A stretch of DNA of 64,000 bases from Candidatus Rifleibacteriota bacterium (GCA_018818125.1 JAHISQ010000048.1:1-64000); one strand, 5' to 3'. Shown: positions 8,850 to 18,009, counted from the stretch's first letter. Program-made: numbers and translations. Notes: generated by a model not told the origin, from the letters alone.

Positions 8850-9458
8850 TCAGGCCGAAGTTGGTGCCAGCCCGTCGCTGCTGTTTTCCTCTTCATCATC
8901 TGGACTGAGAAAAAATATGTCCACAAACAGCATAAATACACCAAGGTCAATCGCAATGTCGGCGACATTGAAAACCGGAAAATCTAGAGGGCCAAAGTGA
9001 AAGAGGAAAAAGTCAACGACAAAGCCGTAAACAATGCGATCATAAAGGTTGCCAATCGCACCGCCTACCAGCAGAGCCAGAGCCCAGCGGGTCAATCGTT
9101 CTTCTTCTGGCAGCTTGAGGCTGTAATAGCCAATGATAATTATCATGGTAAGTGCCATGATAATTGGTGGCAGGCGCCAGTCCGGAAACCAGCCAAAGGC
9201 AACGCCCGGGTTCTTAACATAGGTCAGCGTAAAAAAACTGTCGACAATCTTGGCAGGCAGAAGATGTGAATGGTTAACCACCAGAAGCTTGGTATAACGA
9301 TCAACAATGAAGAATATCGAGGCATATAACAATACAGATGGCGATCTGAAATGATAGCCCAGGTTTCTGCAGATATACAGAGGATACGCAACCAGCGTGT
9401 AGAGGCCGGAAAGTATTAGTGTGACTGCACAGGCAAACGCTTTGCTGATTAATTTCAT
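8850..9458 (-). CDS. lspA: Lipoprotein signal peptidase (signal peptidase II)
   Basis: Cleaves the signal peptide of diacylglyceryl-prolipoproteins in the inner membrane as an aspartyl protease. The two catalytic aspartates lie in GGAIGNLYDRIVYG and FNVADIAIDLG, and KNPGVAFGWF is the upstream family motif. The start chosen is the ATG at 9458, behind AGGA, rather than a TTG at 9539 that extends the frame without a ribosome site. At 202 residues it is longer than the usual 150-170, because of an extra N-terminal hydrophobic segment (FACAVTLILSGLYTLVAYPL) and an acidic C-terminal tail. It is the first gene of an operon with lgt, which acts just before it. Confidence 0.94.
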   Translation of the reverse strand: MKLISKAFACAVTLILSGLYTLVAYPLYICRNLGYHFRSPSVLLYASIFFIVDRYTKLLVVNHSHLLPAKIVDSFFTLTYVKNPGVAFGWFPDWRLPPIIMALTMIIIIGYYSLKLPEEERLTRWALALLVGGAIGNLYDRIVYGFVVDFFLFHFGPLDFPVFNVADIAIDLGVFMLFVDIFFLSPDDEEENSSDGLAPTSA

Positions 9459-9735
9459 AACTGTCCTGAGAATAAGATGGCGATGTAAAATCTTCAACTC
9501 TTTCGGCAGCTTTCGCTTAATTCTGAATAAATTTTGCAAAAAAATATAGATTGGCCATAAAATTTTGCTGGACTTCAGTGCTGATGATCAAAAAAAATGC
9601 GTCATTTCCAACCATGCTTTTTCTGGAAGCCTTTCGAGCCTGTTTTTAAATCACGTCTAATCTGCAGGGTTAAAAGTGTCGATACAACGAGAGAGCATCT
9701 TATATCAGCTCAATTTCTGGAGGTTACATATCAGT
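9459..9735. other. Divergent intergenic region
   Basis: This stretch separates lspA (minus) from the di-haem lipoprotein gene (plus) and must hold promoters for both. It is A/T-rich, but I could not pick out a convincing -35/-10 pair on either strand. A GGAGG lies 11 bases before the ATG at 9736. Confidence 0.4.
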
Positions 9736-10770
9736 ATGAAGTCTTACCGACGCCTACATGAAAATTCATGGCTTCTGCTTCTATTTTTTACGGCAGCTGT
9801 CTTCCTTTCAGCCGGCTGTTCTTCAAGCTCGTCGAGTTCTAATGGCAACCTGAACCCGCTCGGCGCATACCAGACCACCAATCCAATTGGCGGTCTGCCG
9901 GTAGATGGCTCGACCCAGAATCCGGGTGCCATCACCTCGCCAATTATAAGCATTCCCGACGGGACTGGTACCATTGACGGTCATGATAACGCCCCTCTCC
10001 TCGACAATATGCATCCAGGGTGGCAACAGGCTTCCTGTCTTAGTTGTCACAATGACACTACGCGTAATCCTGATCACAATTATACAGACAGCAGTCTGTG
10101 TTATCTGTGCCATGGCACCAATGGTCTACCTGGTTTTGGTGACAATATTCCTCCGATCATTGCCGGAGTCACGACTTCAGTTTCTGACGTCAAGGCTACC
10201 ATAAGCTGGAATACTGATGAAGTATGTCTGAGTCGCATTGTACTTAGAACTCAGACTGGCGATCGCCTGGAATTTCCGGTCAGCATGACTTACAAGACCA
10301 GTCACAAGTATGACTTGACTGGACTTCTTGCTCAGACCATATACACCTATGAAATTATCTGCACTGATAAGAGTGGCAACAAAACCTCATCAACAGCGTT
10401 TGGTATTCTAAGTTTTACGACTCTCGAAGCGATCACTTCTACCGCCGACTCTACTACACCAGTAGATGAGGAGCCGATAGAAGCATTCTTTAAGAACCTG
10501 TCGATTCAGAAAGATGGTTCATTTAAGGTGAAAATCAAGTTTGATCTTGATACCCCTGCTGTCTGCATTGTCTATTTTGTAAGGCCAGAGGATAATACTC
10601 TTGCAGATCAGAAGGCTCTCGGCGACGGCAAGCCCATAACTTCTTACAATAGTGAAGTGGTCGGTCTGCAGGCCAACACCTCATATCTTATATTCCTTGA
10701 GGGCAAAGATGAGTCTGGCACTGTACATAAGAGTCGCAAGGAGACTATAAAAACTGACCCGTTTAACTGA
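9736..10770 (+). CDS. Di-haem c-type cytochrome lipoprotein with fibronectin-III-like domains
   Basis: Start taken at the ATG at 9736, which follows GGAGG and gives a clean lipoprotein signal: basic residues, LLLLFFTAAVF, then the lipobox LSAGC followed by a run of serines. A frame extension to a GTG at 9676 is less likely. After a Ser/Gly/Pro-rich linker come two CxxCH haem-binding motifs, CLSCH and CYLCH, about 30 residues apart, then two domains resembling fibronectin type III (one with ATISWNTDEVCLSRIV and YTYEIICTDKSGN, the second with AVCIVYFV and TSYLIFLEGKDESG). This suggests an outer-membrane or periplasmic-facing electron carrier attached to a binding domain. Redox partners are not encoded nearby. 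A hairpin terminator follows. Confidence 0.85.
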   Translation: MKSYRRLHENSWLLLLFFTAAVFLSAGCSSSSSSSNGNLNPLGAYQTTNPIGGLPVDGSTQNPGAITSPIISIPDGTGTIDGHDNAPLLDNMHPGWQQASCLSCHNDTTRNPDHNYTDSSLCYLCHGTNGLPGFGDNIPPIIAGVTTSVSDVKATISWNTDEVCLSRIVLRTQTGDRLEFPVSMTYKTSHKYDLTGLLAQTIYTYEIICTDKSGNKTSSTAFGILSFTTLEAITSTADSTTPVDEEPIEAFFKNLSIQKDGSFKVKIKFDLDTPAVCIVYFVRPEDNTLADQKALGDGKPITSYNSEVVGLQANTSYLIFLEGKDESGTVHKSRKETIKTDPFN

Positions 10771-10790
10771 TCTATCTGCCAATCTCCAGA

Positions 10791-10830
10791 GCTGCCGCCT
10801 CCAATCGGGGGTGGCAGTTTTTTTTTTACC
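10791..10830 (+). terminator. Rho-independent terminator after the di-haem lipoprotein gene
   Basis: The stem CTGCCGCC pairs with GGTGGCAG (one G-U pair) around a loop, followed by a run of ten T residues. Confidence 0.88.
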
Positions 10831-10852
10831 TTTGTCTGATTGTTGCGGCTAC

Positions 10853-10881
10853 TTGAATTGACTGGTTAAATCTGGTATAAA
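10853..10881 (+). promoter_or_regulatory. Sigma-70 type promoter of accD-accA-rpoD
   Basis: TTGAAT (10853-10858), a 17-base spacer, then TATAAA (10876-10881), 45 bases before the accD start and just after the preceding terminator. It probably drives all three genes. Confidence 0.72.
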
Positions 10882-10925
10882 CTGAGCGTATGACTCAGAT
10901 AAAACTTTATTGGCGGTGGTAAACC

Positions 10926-11750
10926 ATGGGATGGTTTGACAAACTTACCCGTCCCAGACGGGATGTTCCATCAGATCTCTGGAAAAAATGTACACGATGT
11001 GGAGAGGTTCTGCTGATTAAGGATCTCGCCAAAAATCTTTATTTGTGCAGTAAGTGTGATCAACATTTACGCATGCCCCTTTGGGACAGAATAGCTCTGC
11101 TCAGCGACGATAACTCATTTGTTGAGGTTAATCGCGAAATCCGTTCGATAGATCCGCTCAATTTTGTTGATTCGAAGAGCTATGTTGATCGTCTCAAAGA
11201 GTCGATTGCAAAAACTGACGTCAATGAAGCGGTTTCGACTGGACGCGCATCAGTTGAGGGTGTTCCGATTATGCTTGGCGTTATGAATTTTGAGTTCATG
11301 GGGGGCAGTATGGGGTCGGTCGTTGGTGAGAAACTGACTCGTATTCTTGAAATCGGCGCCAGCGAAAAGTTACCTGTAATTATTGTTTCGGCCAGTGGCG
11401 GTGCCCGCATGCAGGAGGGAATATACTCCCTGATGCAGATGGGTAAGACTTCTGCCGCAATCAAGCGCCTGAACAGGGTGTCCGTGCCCTACATTTCTGT
11501 TATGACTGATCCGACTACCGGTGGAGTATCAGCCAGCTTTGCCAGTCTAGGCGATGTAAATATTGCCGAGCCTGGAGCGCTGATCGGCTTTGCTGGTCCG
11601 AGAGTTATTGAACAGACAATACGTCAGAAACTGCCAGAAGGCTTTCAGCGTGCCGAGTTTCTGCTCGAACATGGTATGATCGATTGCGTTACTCATCGTC
11701 GCGTGCTTAAATCGGTTGTAGCAAGAATCCTTCGTTATTTGGCTGCTTGA
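10926..11750 (+). CDS. accD: Acetyl-CoA carboxylase carboxyltransferase subunit beta
   Basis: Carries the beta half of the carboxyltransferase that makes malonyl-CoA, the committed step of fatty acid synthesis, in complex with AccA. A four-cysteine zinc ribbon sits at C22, C25, C41 and C44. The crotonase-fold domain follows with GVMNFEFMGGSMGSVVGEK, VSASGGARMQEG and DPTTGGVSASFASLGD, all typical. Length (274) is normal. It is first in the accD-accA-rpoD operon, 13 bases before accA. Confidence 0.97.
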   Translation: MGWFDKLTRPRRDVPSDLWKKCTRCGEVLLIKDLAKNLYLCSKCDQHLRMPLWDRIALLSDDNSFVEVNREIRSIDPLNFVDSKSYVDRLKESIAKTDVNEAVSTGRASVEGVPIMLGVMNFEFMGGSMGSVVGEKLTRILEIGASEKLPVIIVSASGGARMQEGIYSLMQMGKTSAAIKRLNRVSVPYISVMTDPTTGGVSASFASLGDVNIAEPGALIGFAGPRVIEQTIRQKLPEGFQRAEFLLEHGMIDCVTHRRVLKSVVARILRYLAA

Positions 11751-11763
11751 GTCTGGAGTTAAC

Positions 11764-12741
11764 ATGGCAAAAGAATTTGAATTCGAAAAATCAATCACTG
11801 AACTTGAATCGCGCATAAAAGAACTGCAGATTATTTCTGAGTCCGGTAAGGTCGATCTGTCACGCGAAATCCAGACGATTACCGAAAAGGTTGAGGCGCT
11901 CAAGGTCGAAGTTTATGGCAGTCTCGAACCATGGCAGATTGCGCTGGTGGCTCGCCACATCAACCGTCCTTCGACTCTTGATCTGATTAAACTGTTATGT
12001 GGCGATGAATTTGTTGAGCTGCACGGTGACCGACTTTTTGGCGATGATCCGGCCCTGGTTTCCGGACTTGGGCGCATTGGCAGTCATAAAGTAATGTTTA
12101 TCGGTCATCAGAAGGGTCATGATACCGACGAAAATATTTACCGAAACTTTGGCATGCCGCACCCAGAAGGCTACCGCAAGGCCCTGCGCATGATGAAAAC
12201 CGCTGAGCGTTTTGGTTTGCCTATCGTGATCTTTATTGACACCCCCGGCGCATTTCCTGGAATTGGTGCAGAAGAACGTGGGCAGAGCGACGCCATTGCC
12301 CGCAATCTGGCTGAGATGTCAGATGTAAGAGTTCCGATTATCTGCTTCATTACTGGTGAAGGCGGTAGTGGTGGTGCTCTGGCCATCGGCATAGGAGACC
12401 GGGTTTTCATGTTCGAATTCTCGGTGTATTCGGTTATTTCGGCCGAGGGCTGTGCTGCTATTCTCTGGAACGATCCAAGCAAGGCCAAAGAAGCCGCCAC
12501 CGCTCTCAAACTACGCGCGACGAACCTGCTCGAAGCTGGGATTATCGATGGCATACTTCCTGAGCCACTTGGAGGAGCTCATCGAAATCATCAACGGTCC
12601 GCAGAAGAAATTGTCAAACAGATTGAGGCTCATCTGCCGATACTTAAGAGTATGAGCAGAGAAGAATTGATTGAACAACGCTATAAAAAGTTTCGCAGTA
12701 TCGGCAGATTTAGCTGCGAAGAGGAGCTTGAAAATGCCTAA
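11764..12741 (+). CDS. accA: Acetyl-CoA carboxylase carboxyltransferase subunit alpha
   Basis: Partner of AccD. An N-terminal coiled-coil region (about residues 5-45) precedes the carboxyltransferase domain, with [52 protein letters not shown] and [14 protein letters not shown], the family signatures. Length 325 is normal. A GGAG site precedes the ATG. The last codons overlap the start of the sigma factor gene by eight bases, coupling translation of the two. Confidence 0.97.
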   Translation: MAKEFEFEKSITELESRIKELQIISESGKVDLSREIQTITEKVEALKVEVYGSLEPWQIALVARHINRPSTLDLIKLLCGDEFVELHGDRLFGDDPALVSGLGRIGSHKVMFIGHQKGHDTDENIYRNFGMPHPEGYRKALRMMKTAERFGLPIVIFIDTPGAFPGIGAEERGQSDAIARNLAEMSDVRVPIICFITGEGGSGGALAIGIGDRVFMFEFSVYSVISAEGCAAILWNDPSKAKEAATALKLRATNLLEAGIIDGILPEPLGGAHRNHQRSAEEIVKQIEAHLPILKSMSREELIEQRYKKFRSIGRFSCEEELENA

Positions 12742-13729
12742 GACTGTTAAGGCAGGCGACAACAAAGGCAAGGGCGACCACGTAGAGAACAAAAAAAAGG
12801 TCGCTGTCGAAGACATTAAGGTCGCTTCACCTTATCGTAAGCGCGCAGAGGAAGATGTGGTTCTTGATCATCAGGATGAGCGTGAACGCCGTAAGGAAGA
12901 GGCTATTTTTGACGATTCAGTAAAGTTGTACCTGCAGCAGCTGACCAAGCTTCATTTGGCTACTCATGCGCAGGAGCGTGAGTTTGCCCGCAGAATTCTT
13001 GAAAACGATCAGGACGCGCGTGACGCTCTGATTACCGCTAATTTGCGGTTGGTTGTCAGCATTGCCAAAAAATATACAAACCGTGGTCTGCTCTTTCTTG
13101 ATCTGATTCAGGAAGGCAATCTCGGTCTGCTGCGTTCTATCGACAAGTTCGATTACACCCTTGGTTACAAGTTTTCGACCTATTCGACCTGGTGGATTCG
13201 CCAGTCTATAACCCGCGCCCTCGCGGAACAGTCAAGGGTTATCCGAATTCCCGTTCATATCATGGAAATCGTTAACAAGGTCAGAAAACAACAGCGCATT
13301 TTTGTTCAGGAAAAAGGTCGCGAGCCGACGATCGAAGAACTCTCAGAAAAAGTTGACCTGCCCATCGAAAGAATCGAAGAAGTTGTGCGCCTTACTCAGG
13401 AGCCTGTTTCTCTCGAAATTTCTGTCGGCAATAAAGAAGATACTTCGCTCGAAAACTATATTACAAATGATGATGCAGTCAGTCCGGAAGAAGCCGTCGT
13501 AGACTCGCTTCTGCGCGACCAGATCAGCCGCGTTCTTGACCTGCTCAGCGAGCGCGAACAGAACGTGATAAAGCTCCGATTTGGCCTGGAAGACGGTATA
13601 CCCCGGTCTCTTGAAGAGATCGGTCGCATTCTTGGCGTTACCCGCGAGCGCGTGCGTCAGGTTGAAGAAAAGGCTCTCAAAAAACTGCGCAATTCATCAC
13701 CTAAACTCCAGGACTACTACAACCGCTGA
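12734..13729 (+). CDS. rpoD: RNA polymerase sigma factor, RpoD/SigA type lacking region 1.1
   Basis: Directs RNA polymerase to -10/-35 promoters. The start at 12734 follows GAGGAG and overlaps the accA stop; it gives 331 residues. A Lys-rich N-terminal tail of about 35 residues replaces region 1.1. Region 1.2 ([11 protein letters not shown]) is followed by region 2 ([37 protein letters not shown], then [16 protein letters not shown]), region 3 ([14 protein letters not shown]) and region 4 ([18 protein letters not shown], with the helix-turn-helix [19 protein letters not shown]). Length is close to group-2 sigma factors, but the motifs are those of the housekeeping factor; which group it belongs to needs the rest of the genome. 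Co-transcription with accDA ties it to fatty-acid synthesis genes. Confidence 0.9.
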   Translation: MPKTVKAGDNKGKGDHVENKKKVAVEDIKVASPYRKRAEEDVVLDHQDERERRKEEAIFDDSVKLYLQQLTKLHLATHAQEREFARRILENDQDARDALITANLRLVVSIAKKYTNRGLLFLDLIQEGNLGLLRSIDKFDYTLGYKFSTYSTWWIRQSITRALAEQSRVIRIPVHIMEIVNKVRKQQRIFVQEKGREPTIEELSEKVDLPIERIEEVVRLTQEPVSLEISVGNKEDTSLENYITNDDAVSPEEAVVDSLLRDQISRVLDLLSEREQNVIKLRFGLEDGIPRSLEEIGRILGVTRERVRQVEEKALKKLRNSSPKLQDYYNR

Positions 13730-13766
13730 TCACGATCCTTTTAATTGTGGTTATTTTTGATTTTCC

Positions 13767-13803
13767 AGACCGTTAAGGTAGCTTGCCTATACGGTCTTTT
13801 TTT
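13767..13803 (+). terminator. Terminator after rpoD
   Basis: AGACCGT (13767-13773) pairs with ACGGTCT (13791-13797), with an inner AGGTA/TGCCT stem, followed by seven T residues. It ends only seven bases before the left copy of the 38-bp direct repeat. Confidence 0.88.
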
Positions 13804-14126
13804 CGGCCAATCAATCCCAGGTCTTAAAGAGATCGTCAGTTCCAGGGTTGCCGCAGACAACGAACGATTCTGCAAGCTGTGCTCATCTGCAATTTTCAAA
13901 GTCCCTTGTCTTTCAGTTTCAACAGAAAGCTATTTTAGTTTCGGAAGCAAGCAATGTTTTAGCTTATAAATGACTCAGAGAAGCTGACGTGGTAAAATTC
14001 ATTTTGTTTAAAGTTTTGGACAACGGACAGGTGGGCATTTTTTTGAGGGAGCTTTTAATCGCAAGGCTGAGGATGCTGAGTTCCCATGCGTTTCTACTAT
14101 GATTTTGTTCATGGCAGGAGAGCCAG
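13804..14126. other. Non-coding stretch before the histidine kinase
   Basis: Holds the left copy of the 38-bp repeat (13810-13847), then about 280 A/T-rich bases with no convincing gene. Short plus-strand frames here have no ribosome site. AGGAGA lies just before the kinase ATG. I see no clear promoter, though a TATAAA occurs near 13964. Confidence 0.45.
13810..13847. repeat. Left copy of 38-bp direct repeat (duplicate of a gene 3' end)
   Basis: Matches 16361-16398 at 36 of 38 positions. On the minus strand it reads PGTDDLFKTWD followed by TGA, almost the same as the C-terminus (PGTDDLFKIWD) of the secreted protein at 16362-17300. One of the two differences is silent. The upstream sequence is unrelated, with an in-frame stop about 19 codons before the end, so no intact gene is attached to this copy. 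Confidence 0.85.
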
Positions 14127-16130
14127 ATGAAAGAGACATCTCTAACTAATCAAGAACTGCTCGATGAGAATTCCCGCCTGACGCGGAGAATTCAGGAACT
14201 GCAACAGGCATACGATAATATGGCGGCGGGAACAAAGGAGCTGCAGCACAGCGAAGAGAAATATCGATTGCTTTTTGCCAGCGCCGGCGACGCGATTTTC
14301 GTCAACGATGAGCAAACCCGAATATTGGCAGCCAATCCCTTTGCCTGTGAGCTCCTTGGCTACACACACGCAGAGATGATGCTCATGAATGCCTCACAAG
14401 TCGACTCAAAAGCGGAATATGGGAAGGCATCATTTCGAGCTGCCCGGTTGATGGAGTTAGGGAGTCTCACGTTTGAAACTGAGCATCAGCGCAAGGACGG
14501 CTCCTTAGTGCCAACCGAGGTGACTGCGCGGCTTATTTCCTGGGAGGGTAAACCAGCGATAATGAGTATTTGCCGCGACCTGACCGAACGCAAACAAGTG
14601 GAAAGGGCGCTTGCCGCAGAGAAAGAGCGTCTGGCAGTAACTCTGCGAAGCATCGGTGACGGAGTCATCACGACCGATACGCAGGGCAATGTCGTCATTA
14701 TGAATGAAGTGGCTGAAAAGTTTACCGGCTGGTTGCAGAGCGAAGCGCAAGGCAAAACACTGACCACGGTTTTTCGCATCATCAACGAGGGAACTCGTCT
14801 GCCTTGCGAGAATCCGGCAGAAAAAGTCCTGACGACCGGCGGAATCATTGAACTTGCCAATCACACCCTTCTCGTTTCACGAGATGGCACGGAGCGGATT
14901 ATCAGTGACAGCGGCGCACCCATCATGGGCCAGGACGGTGTAATTATTGGCGTGGTATTGGTGTTCCGTGATATGACTGAAAAGCAGAAGCTTTTTACCG
15001 ATATTCAGCGCGCGGACAAGCTTGACTCTCTCGGTGTTCTTGCCGGCGGCATCGCCCATGACTTCAATAATTTGCTTGCCGGAATCTTCGGTTACATCGA
15101 CCTCGCCTTGGCGAGCACGACCGACGCAAAGATCACAGGGTATCTCGATAAAGCAATGTCCGTATTCAGTCGCGCCAAAGACCTTACCCAACAACTTCTC
15201 ACGTTCTCCAAAGGTGGAGCTCCACAGCGTAAAAAGTCTGAATTAGGCTCTCTTATCAGGGACTGTGCATCGTTCGCCCTTTCGGGTTCCAACGTTGCCT
15301 GTGATTATGTCATTGATAAAGACCTCTGGCTTGCCGATTTCGATAAGAACCAGATCGGGCAGGTAATAGACAATCTCGTGATCAATGCCCAGCATGCTAT
15401 GCCCATGGGTGGCAGAATCGTTATCTCCGCGAAAAATTTCGTCATAAAAGATGGCGAGAATCCGCTTCTCAAAGCCGGAATGTTTATCAAGCTGTCAATA
15501 GCCGATACCGGAATCGGTATTCAGCCTGATCTGCTCAAGCGCATCTTTGATCCATTCTTTACGACCAAGCAGAAAGGGCATGGATTGGGCTTGGCAACGT
15601 GCTACGCCATTGTTCAGAAACACGATGGCTGTATCGAAGTGGAATCCGTGATGGGCAAAGGATCAACGTTTCATGTGTTCCTGCCCGCTTCGCAACAGGA
15701 AACCGAGCAGTCCGTTTCCCAAATATCGATTTCGCATAAAGGCAGTGGCAGAATATTGATCATGGATGACGAGCCTTCCATCAAGGATATTCTCGGCTAC
15801 TTACTCAAGGAAATGGGCTATACAATTCTCGAAGCGAAAGATGGGGAAGAAGCTTTGCGGCTTTTTGCGGAGGCCGCGAGTAAAGGCACGCCCATTGACG
15901 GGGCATTTTTTGATCTGACCATTCCGGGCGGCATGGGCGGCAAAGAGACGATTGTACAACTCCGGAAGCAGTATCCCAACATACCGGTCTACGCTTCAAG
16001 CGGGTATTCAGAAAATCCTGTCATGGCTAGACCCACCGAATACGGCTTCACCGACAGCCTTCGCAAACCCTACCGAAAAGATGAGCTGGCCGCCATGTTG
16101 AACCGGCACGCCTCGAAGGATGTTATCTAG
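14127..16130 (+). CDS. PAS-domain hybrid sensor histidine kinase
   Basis: A cytoplasmic sensor kinase of 667 residues with no membrane segment. Order: coiled coil (about 5-45), first PAS domain (45-155, with EEKYRLLFASAGDAIFV), second PAS domain (165-290, ending VLVFRDMTEKQ), dimerisation/phosphoacceptor helix with H311 in GGIAHDFNNLL, ATPase domain with the N box (DNLVINAQHAM), G1 (IADTGIGI), F box (DPFFTTK) and G2 (GHGLGLA), and a C-terminal receiver domain from about 541 with DD acidic pair and phospho-acceptor D596 in FDLTIPGG. All catalytic residues are present. There is no adjacent output regulator. The locus is bracketed by direct repeats and followed by dispersed-repeat sequence, so it may be a mobile or recently inserted segment. 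Confidence 0.93.
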   Translation: MKETSLTNQELLDENSRLTRRIQELQQAYDNMAAGTKELQHSEEKYRLLFASAGDAIFVNDEQTRILAANPFACELLGYTHAEMMLMNASQVDSKAEYGKASFRAARLMELGSLTFETEHQRKDGSLVPTEVTARLISWEGKPAIMSICRDLTERKQVERALAAEKERLAVTLRSIGDGVITTDTQGNVVIMNEVAEKFTGWLQSEAQGKTLTTVFRIINEGTRLPCENPAEKVLTTGGIIELANHTLLVSRDGTERIISDSGAPIMGQDGVIIGVVLVFRDMTEKQKLFTDIQRADKLDSLGVLAGGIAHDFNNLLAGIFGYIDLALASTTDAKITGYLDKAMSVFSRAKDLTQQLLTFSKGGAPQRKKSELGSLIRDCASFALSGSNVACDYVIDKDLWLADFDKNQIGQVIDNLVINAQHAMPMGGRIVISAKNFVIKDGENPLLKAGMFIKLSIADTGIGIQPDLLKRIFDPFFTTKQKGHGLGLATCYAIVQKHDGCIEVESVMGKGSTFHVFLPASQQETEQSVSQISISHKGSGRILIMDDEPSIKDILGYLLKEMGYTILEAKDGEEALRLFAEAASKGTPIDGAFFDLTIPGGMGGKETIVQLRKQYPNIPVYASSGYSENPVMARPTEYGFTDSLRKPYRKDELAAMLNRHASKDVI

Positions 16131-16361
16131 GCCGCAGGAATATTGGCATTGTCTGCAGGGATATTGTCATTATATATGACCGCAGGGATATATTTCACTA
16201 ACAAACACAGATTCCTCACGTTCGTTCGGAATGACAACTAATTTGTCATCTCGACCGCAGGGAGAGATCTCGTATTCTTTGCGTCTTTGTACTCGGCGCG
16301 AGATACGCAGCCAGCGTCCGCAAATGGGCAACGCCATCGGGAGCATATCTACGATTTTTCA
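16131..16361. repeat. Degenerate short repeats and dispersed palindromic element
   Basis: Starting one base past the kinase stop are three imperfect copies of a unit of the form CYGCAGGRATATT (16132, 16153, 16180), with a further CCGCAGGGA near 16256. At 16210-16235 is ATTCCTCACGTTCGTTCGGAAT, with paired ends, followed by TGTCATCTCGACCGCAGGGA. This resembles widespread intergenic dispersed repeats whose translations are often misannotated as small proteins. A similar GATTCC...CGGAATGAC pattern recurs near 62116-62155. Confidence 0.6.
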
Positions 16362-16398
16362 TCAATCCCAGATCTTAAAGAGGTCGTCAGTTCCAGGG
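16361..16398. repeat. Right copy of 38-bp direct repeat (3' end of the secreted-protein gene)
   Basis: Identical to 13810-13847 except at two positions. Here it is the true 3' end of the minus-strand gene, encoding the last 11 residues and stop. Confidence 0.85.
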
Positions 16399-17300
16399 GG
16401 TGGGGGCTCCAACGTTGTTGGTGCAACTGGCTTAACTGGTTGATCTCCCTCTTCGCCCGTTGGCTCCAAAGGTTCAGATGTCGCTTTCTCAGGCTCCTCA
16501 GACATTTCGGCAAGCTTGTCTAATGCTGCCAACGGGTCTTCTGGCTCAGTCGGTGCAGCGCCTATCGTTACATCGCTAAAAACCGGTGCGGTGAAAGTCG
16601 GCTGCAGAAAATCTTTCAGCCCAACTGCGAATTGCTTTTTGCTGCCGCTTTCGAGAAAAGCGCTTATTATTCTGGCGGTTGGGTCAGATGGAAAAAGAGC
16701 CGAAAACGAGCTCAGATAATAGTCGAACAGTCTGTATTCTTCGTCAGACAGTTTTTTTGCCGCGCGCTGCAGTCGTCCCGAAAGATCGAGATCGCGCTTT
16801 GCGTCGAGACGCAGGCTTTTTAGTAGAACTTCGTGGAAAGCCTTGCGGTAATCAACCGCAATTACGCTGACCAGTCCTGGCATTGCTGTTTGCAGAGGCA
16901 TAATCGACCAGATTTCAGGGCGGTGCTGTTTAAAAAGAATGCCAAAGCGGCCGCTGCCATAGTGTTTGGCAACACTGTAGATTTCCTGAATTTCATCGAT
17001 TAGAACATAGATTTTGTGATGGATTGCCCAGATCTGTTCTTCTGCTTTGGGCACCGAGTTAGCGCCGAACGGCATGAAAGCGAACGGAGATGTCACCCGT
17101 TCGATCAAAACCTCATCCGACCTCAGCGATGACATGGCGCGGGCTTCGTTATTCAGTAGCCACAACTTAAACCGTGAAGTTATATCGAAAGGTCGTGCAT
17201 TTTGGGCCGAAACCTCAATCATCGGGAGAAGAAGCAATACAATCAATGCAGTCAGAATTCCTGCATGAACTACTGGCAGTCGACTGTTTATCCTTTCCAT
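16362..17300 (-). CDS. Secreted protein of unknown function with Pro/Glu-rich C-terminal tail
   Basis: The ATG at 17300 follows GAGGA at good spacing; a GTG five codons earlier overlaps that ribosome site and is less likely. The 312-residue product starts with a signal peptide (HAGILTALIVLLLLPMIEVSA). The mature part is helical with no family I recognise, and the last 70 residues are rich in Pro, Glu and Thr, ending PPPPGTDDLFKIWD. It follows the other secreted-protein gene (17305-18009) by four bases and is the last gene of the long mltG-rng operon. Its final 38 bases are duplicated on the far side of the histidine kinase locus. Confidence 0.78.
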   Translation of the reverse strand: MERINSRLPVVHAGILTALIVLLLLPMIEVSAQNARPFDITSRFKLWLLNNEARAMSSLRSDEVLIERVTSPFAFMPFGANSVPKAEEQIWAIHHKIYVLIDEIQEIYSVAKHYGSGRFGILFKQHRPEIWSIMPLQTAMPGLVSVIAVDYRKAFHEVLLKSLRLDAKRDLDLSGRLQRAAKKLSDEEYRLFDYYLSSFSALFPSDPTARIISAFLESGSKKQFAVGLKDFLQPTFTAPVFSDVTIGAAPTEPEDPLAALDKLAEMSEEPEKATSEPLEPTGEEGDQPVKPVAPTTLEPPPPGTDDLFKIWD

Positions 17301-17304
17301 ATTT

Positions 17305-18009
17305 TCAGTCCTCACTTGTGCCCAAGGTCAGAACACCGGTGTTTTGGTGTTCAAACTGCCATAAATCTCGTGCTACCGCCATTTCACGGTTGGCAAGAAC
17401 GAAGCTATAGCCGCTTATCCATTCAGCCTGCTGCAGCACGCCTTCTCCAAAGTCAAAAATTGCCCGGCCCTTGAGATTGAACTCCTTGCGGCGCATACGG
17501 TCCTCTGGCAGCTTGATGGTAAGGGTGAAGAGTATTTCTGCGCTTTGTTTCTCGCTGTTGATTGATTTGAGCAGCAGATTCCATACCACAGGCACTGATG
17601 TGGCACCAATTGTCAGGACTTGCTGAACTTGATGACGTTCCGAAACCTTCCAGTCACCTTCTGGAAATGTCAGCAGAAAGGGCACTGATCGCCCGGTTTC
17701 GCCCGGTGCGCCAGACAAAGCTCCATTGCTTCGAATGTAGCGCCGATATGTGCCCTCTGAACTTACTACATCTATAATGTATGCGCCTTCCTGAAAGTCG
17801 ATGGCGCGCAGAGTGAATTTTCTGGAGGTCTTAGATGGACTCCGGGTGGAGTTTACTGTGAACGCTGTCACCTTTGACGATTCAGTCAGCGTGTAATCAT
17901 ATTCATAGGTGCTGCCAGTTCTGAATTTGTATTTAAGCTCAACCGCGCCCAGGCTGAACGGAAGCATGCCCAGAATCAGAAACAGAAGTGCCGAACATTT
18001 CACTCTCAT
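17305..18009 (-). CDS. Secreted protein of unknown function, beta-rich
   Basis: Start at the ATG at 18009, five bases behind GGAGGG. A signal peptide (CSALLFLILGMLPFSLGA) is followed by about 210 residues of alternating strands (YKFRTGSTYEYDYTLTESS, YIIDVVSSEGTYRRYIRS). The frame reads through to 18036, overlapping the rng stop, but the internal start is better supported. No family recognised. It sits between rng and a second secreted-protein gene, in the place where ribosomal protein genes often follow rng in other bacteria. Confidence 0.78.
   Translation of the reverse strand: MRVKCSALLFLILGMLPFSLGAVELKYKFRTGSTYEYDYTLTESSKVTAFTVNSTRSPSKTSRKFTLRAIDFQEGAYIIDVVSSEGTYRRYIRSNGALSGAPGETGRSVPFLLTFPEGDWKVSERHQVQQVLTIGATSVPVVWNLLLKSINSEKQSAEILFTLTIKLPEDRMRRKEFNLKGRAIFDFGEGVLQQAEWISGYSFVLANREMAVARDLWQFEHQNTGVLTLGTSED

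Noticed and set aside
13745..13969. Plus-strand 74-codon frame after rpoD
   Set aside because: It covers the terminator and the repeat copy, and has no ribosome site.
16231..16523. Plus-strand frames at the kinase/secreted-protein boundary
   Set aside because: They lie in dispersed-repeat sequence and run over the minus-strand gene; such translations are a known artefact of these repeats.
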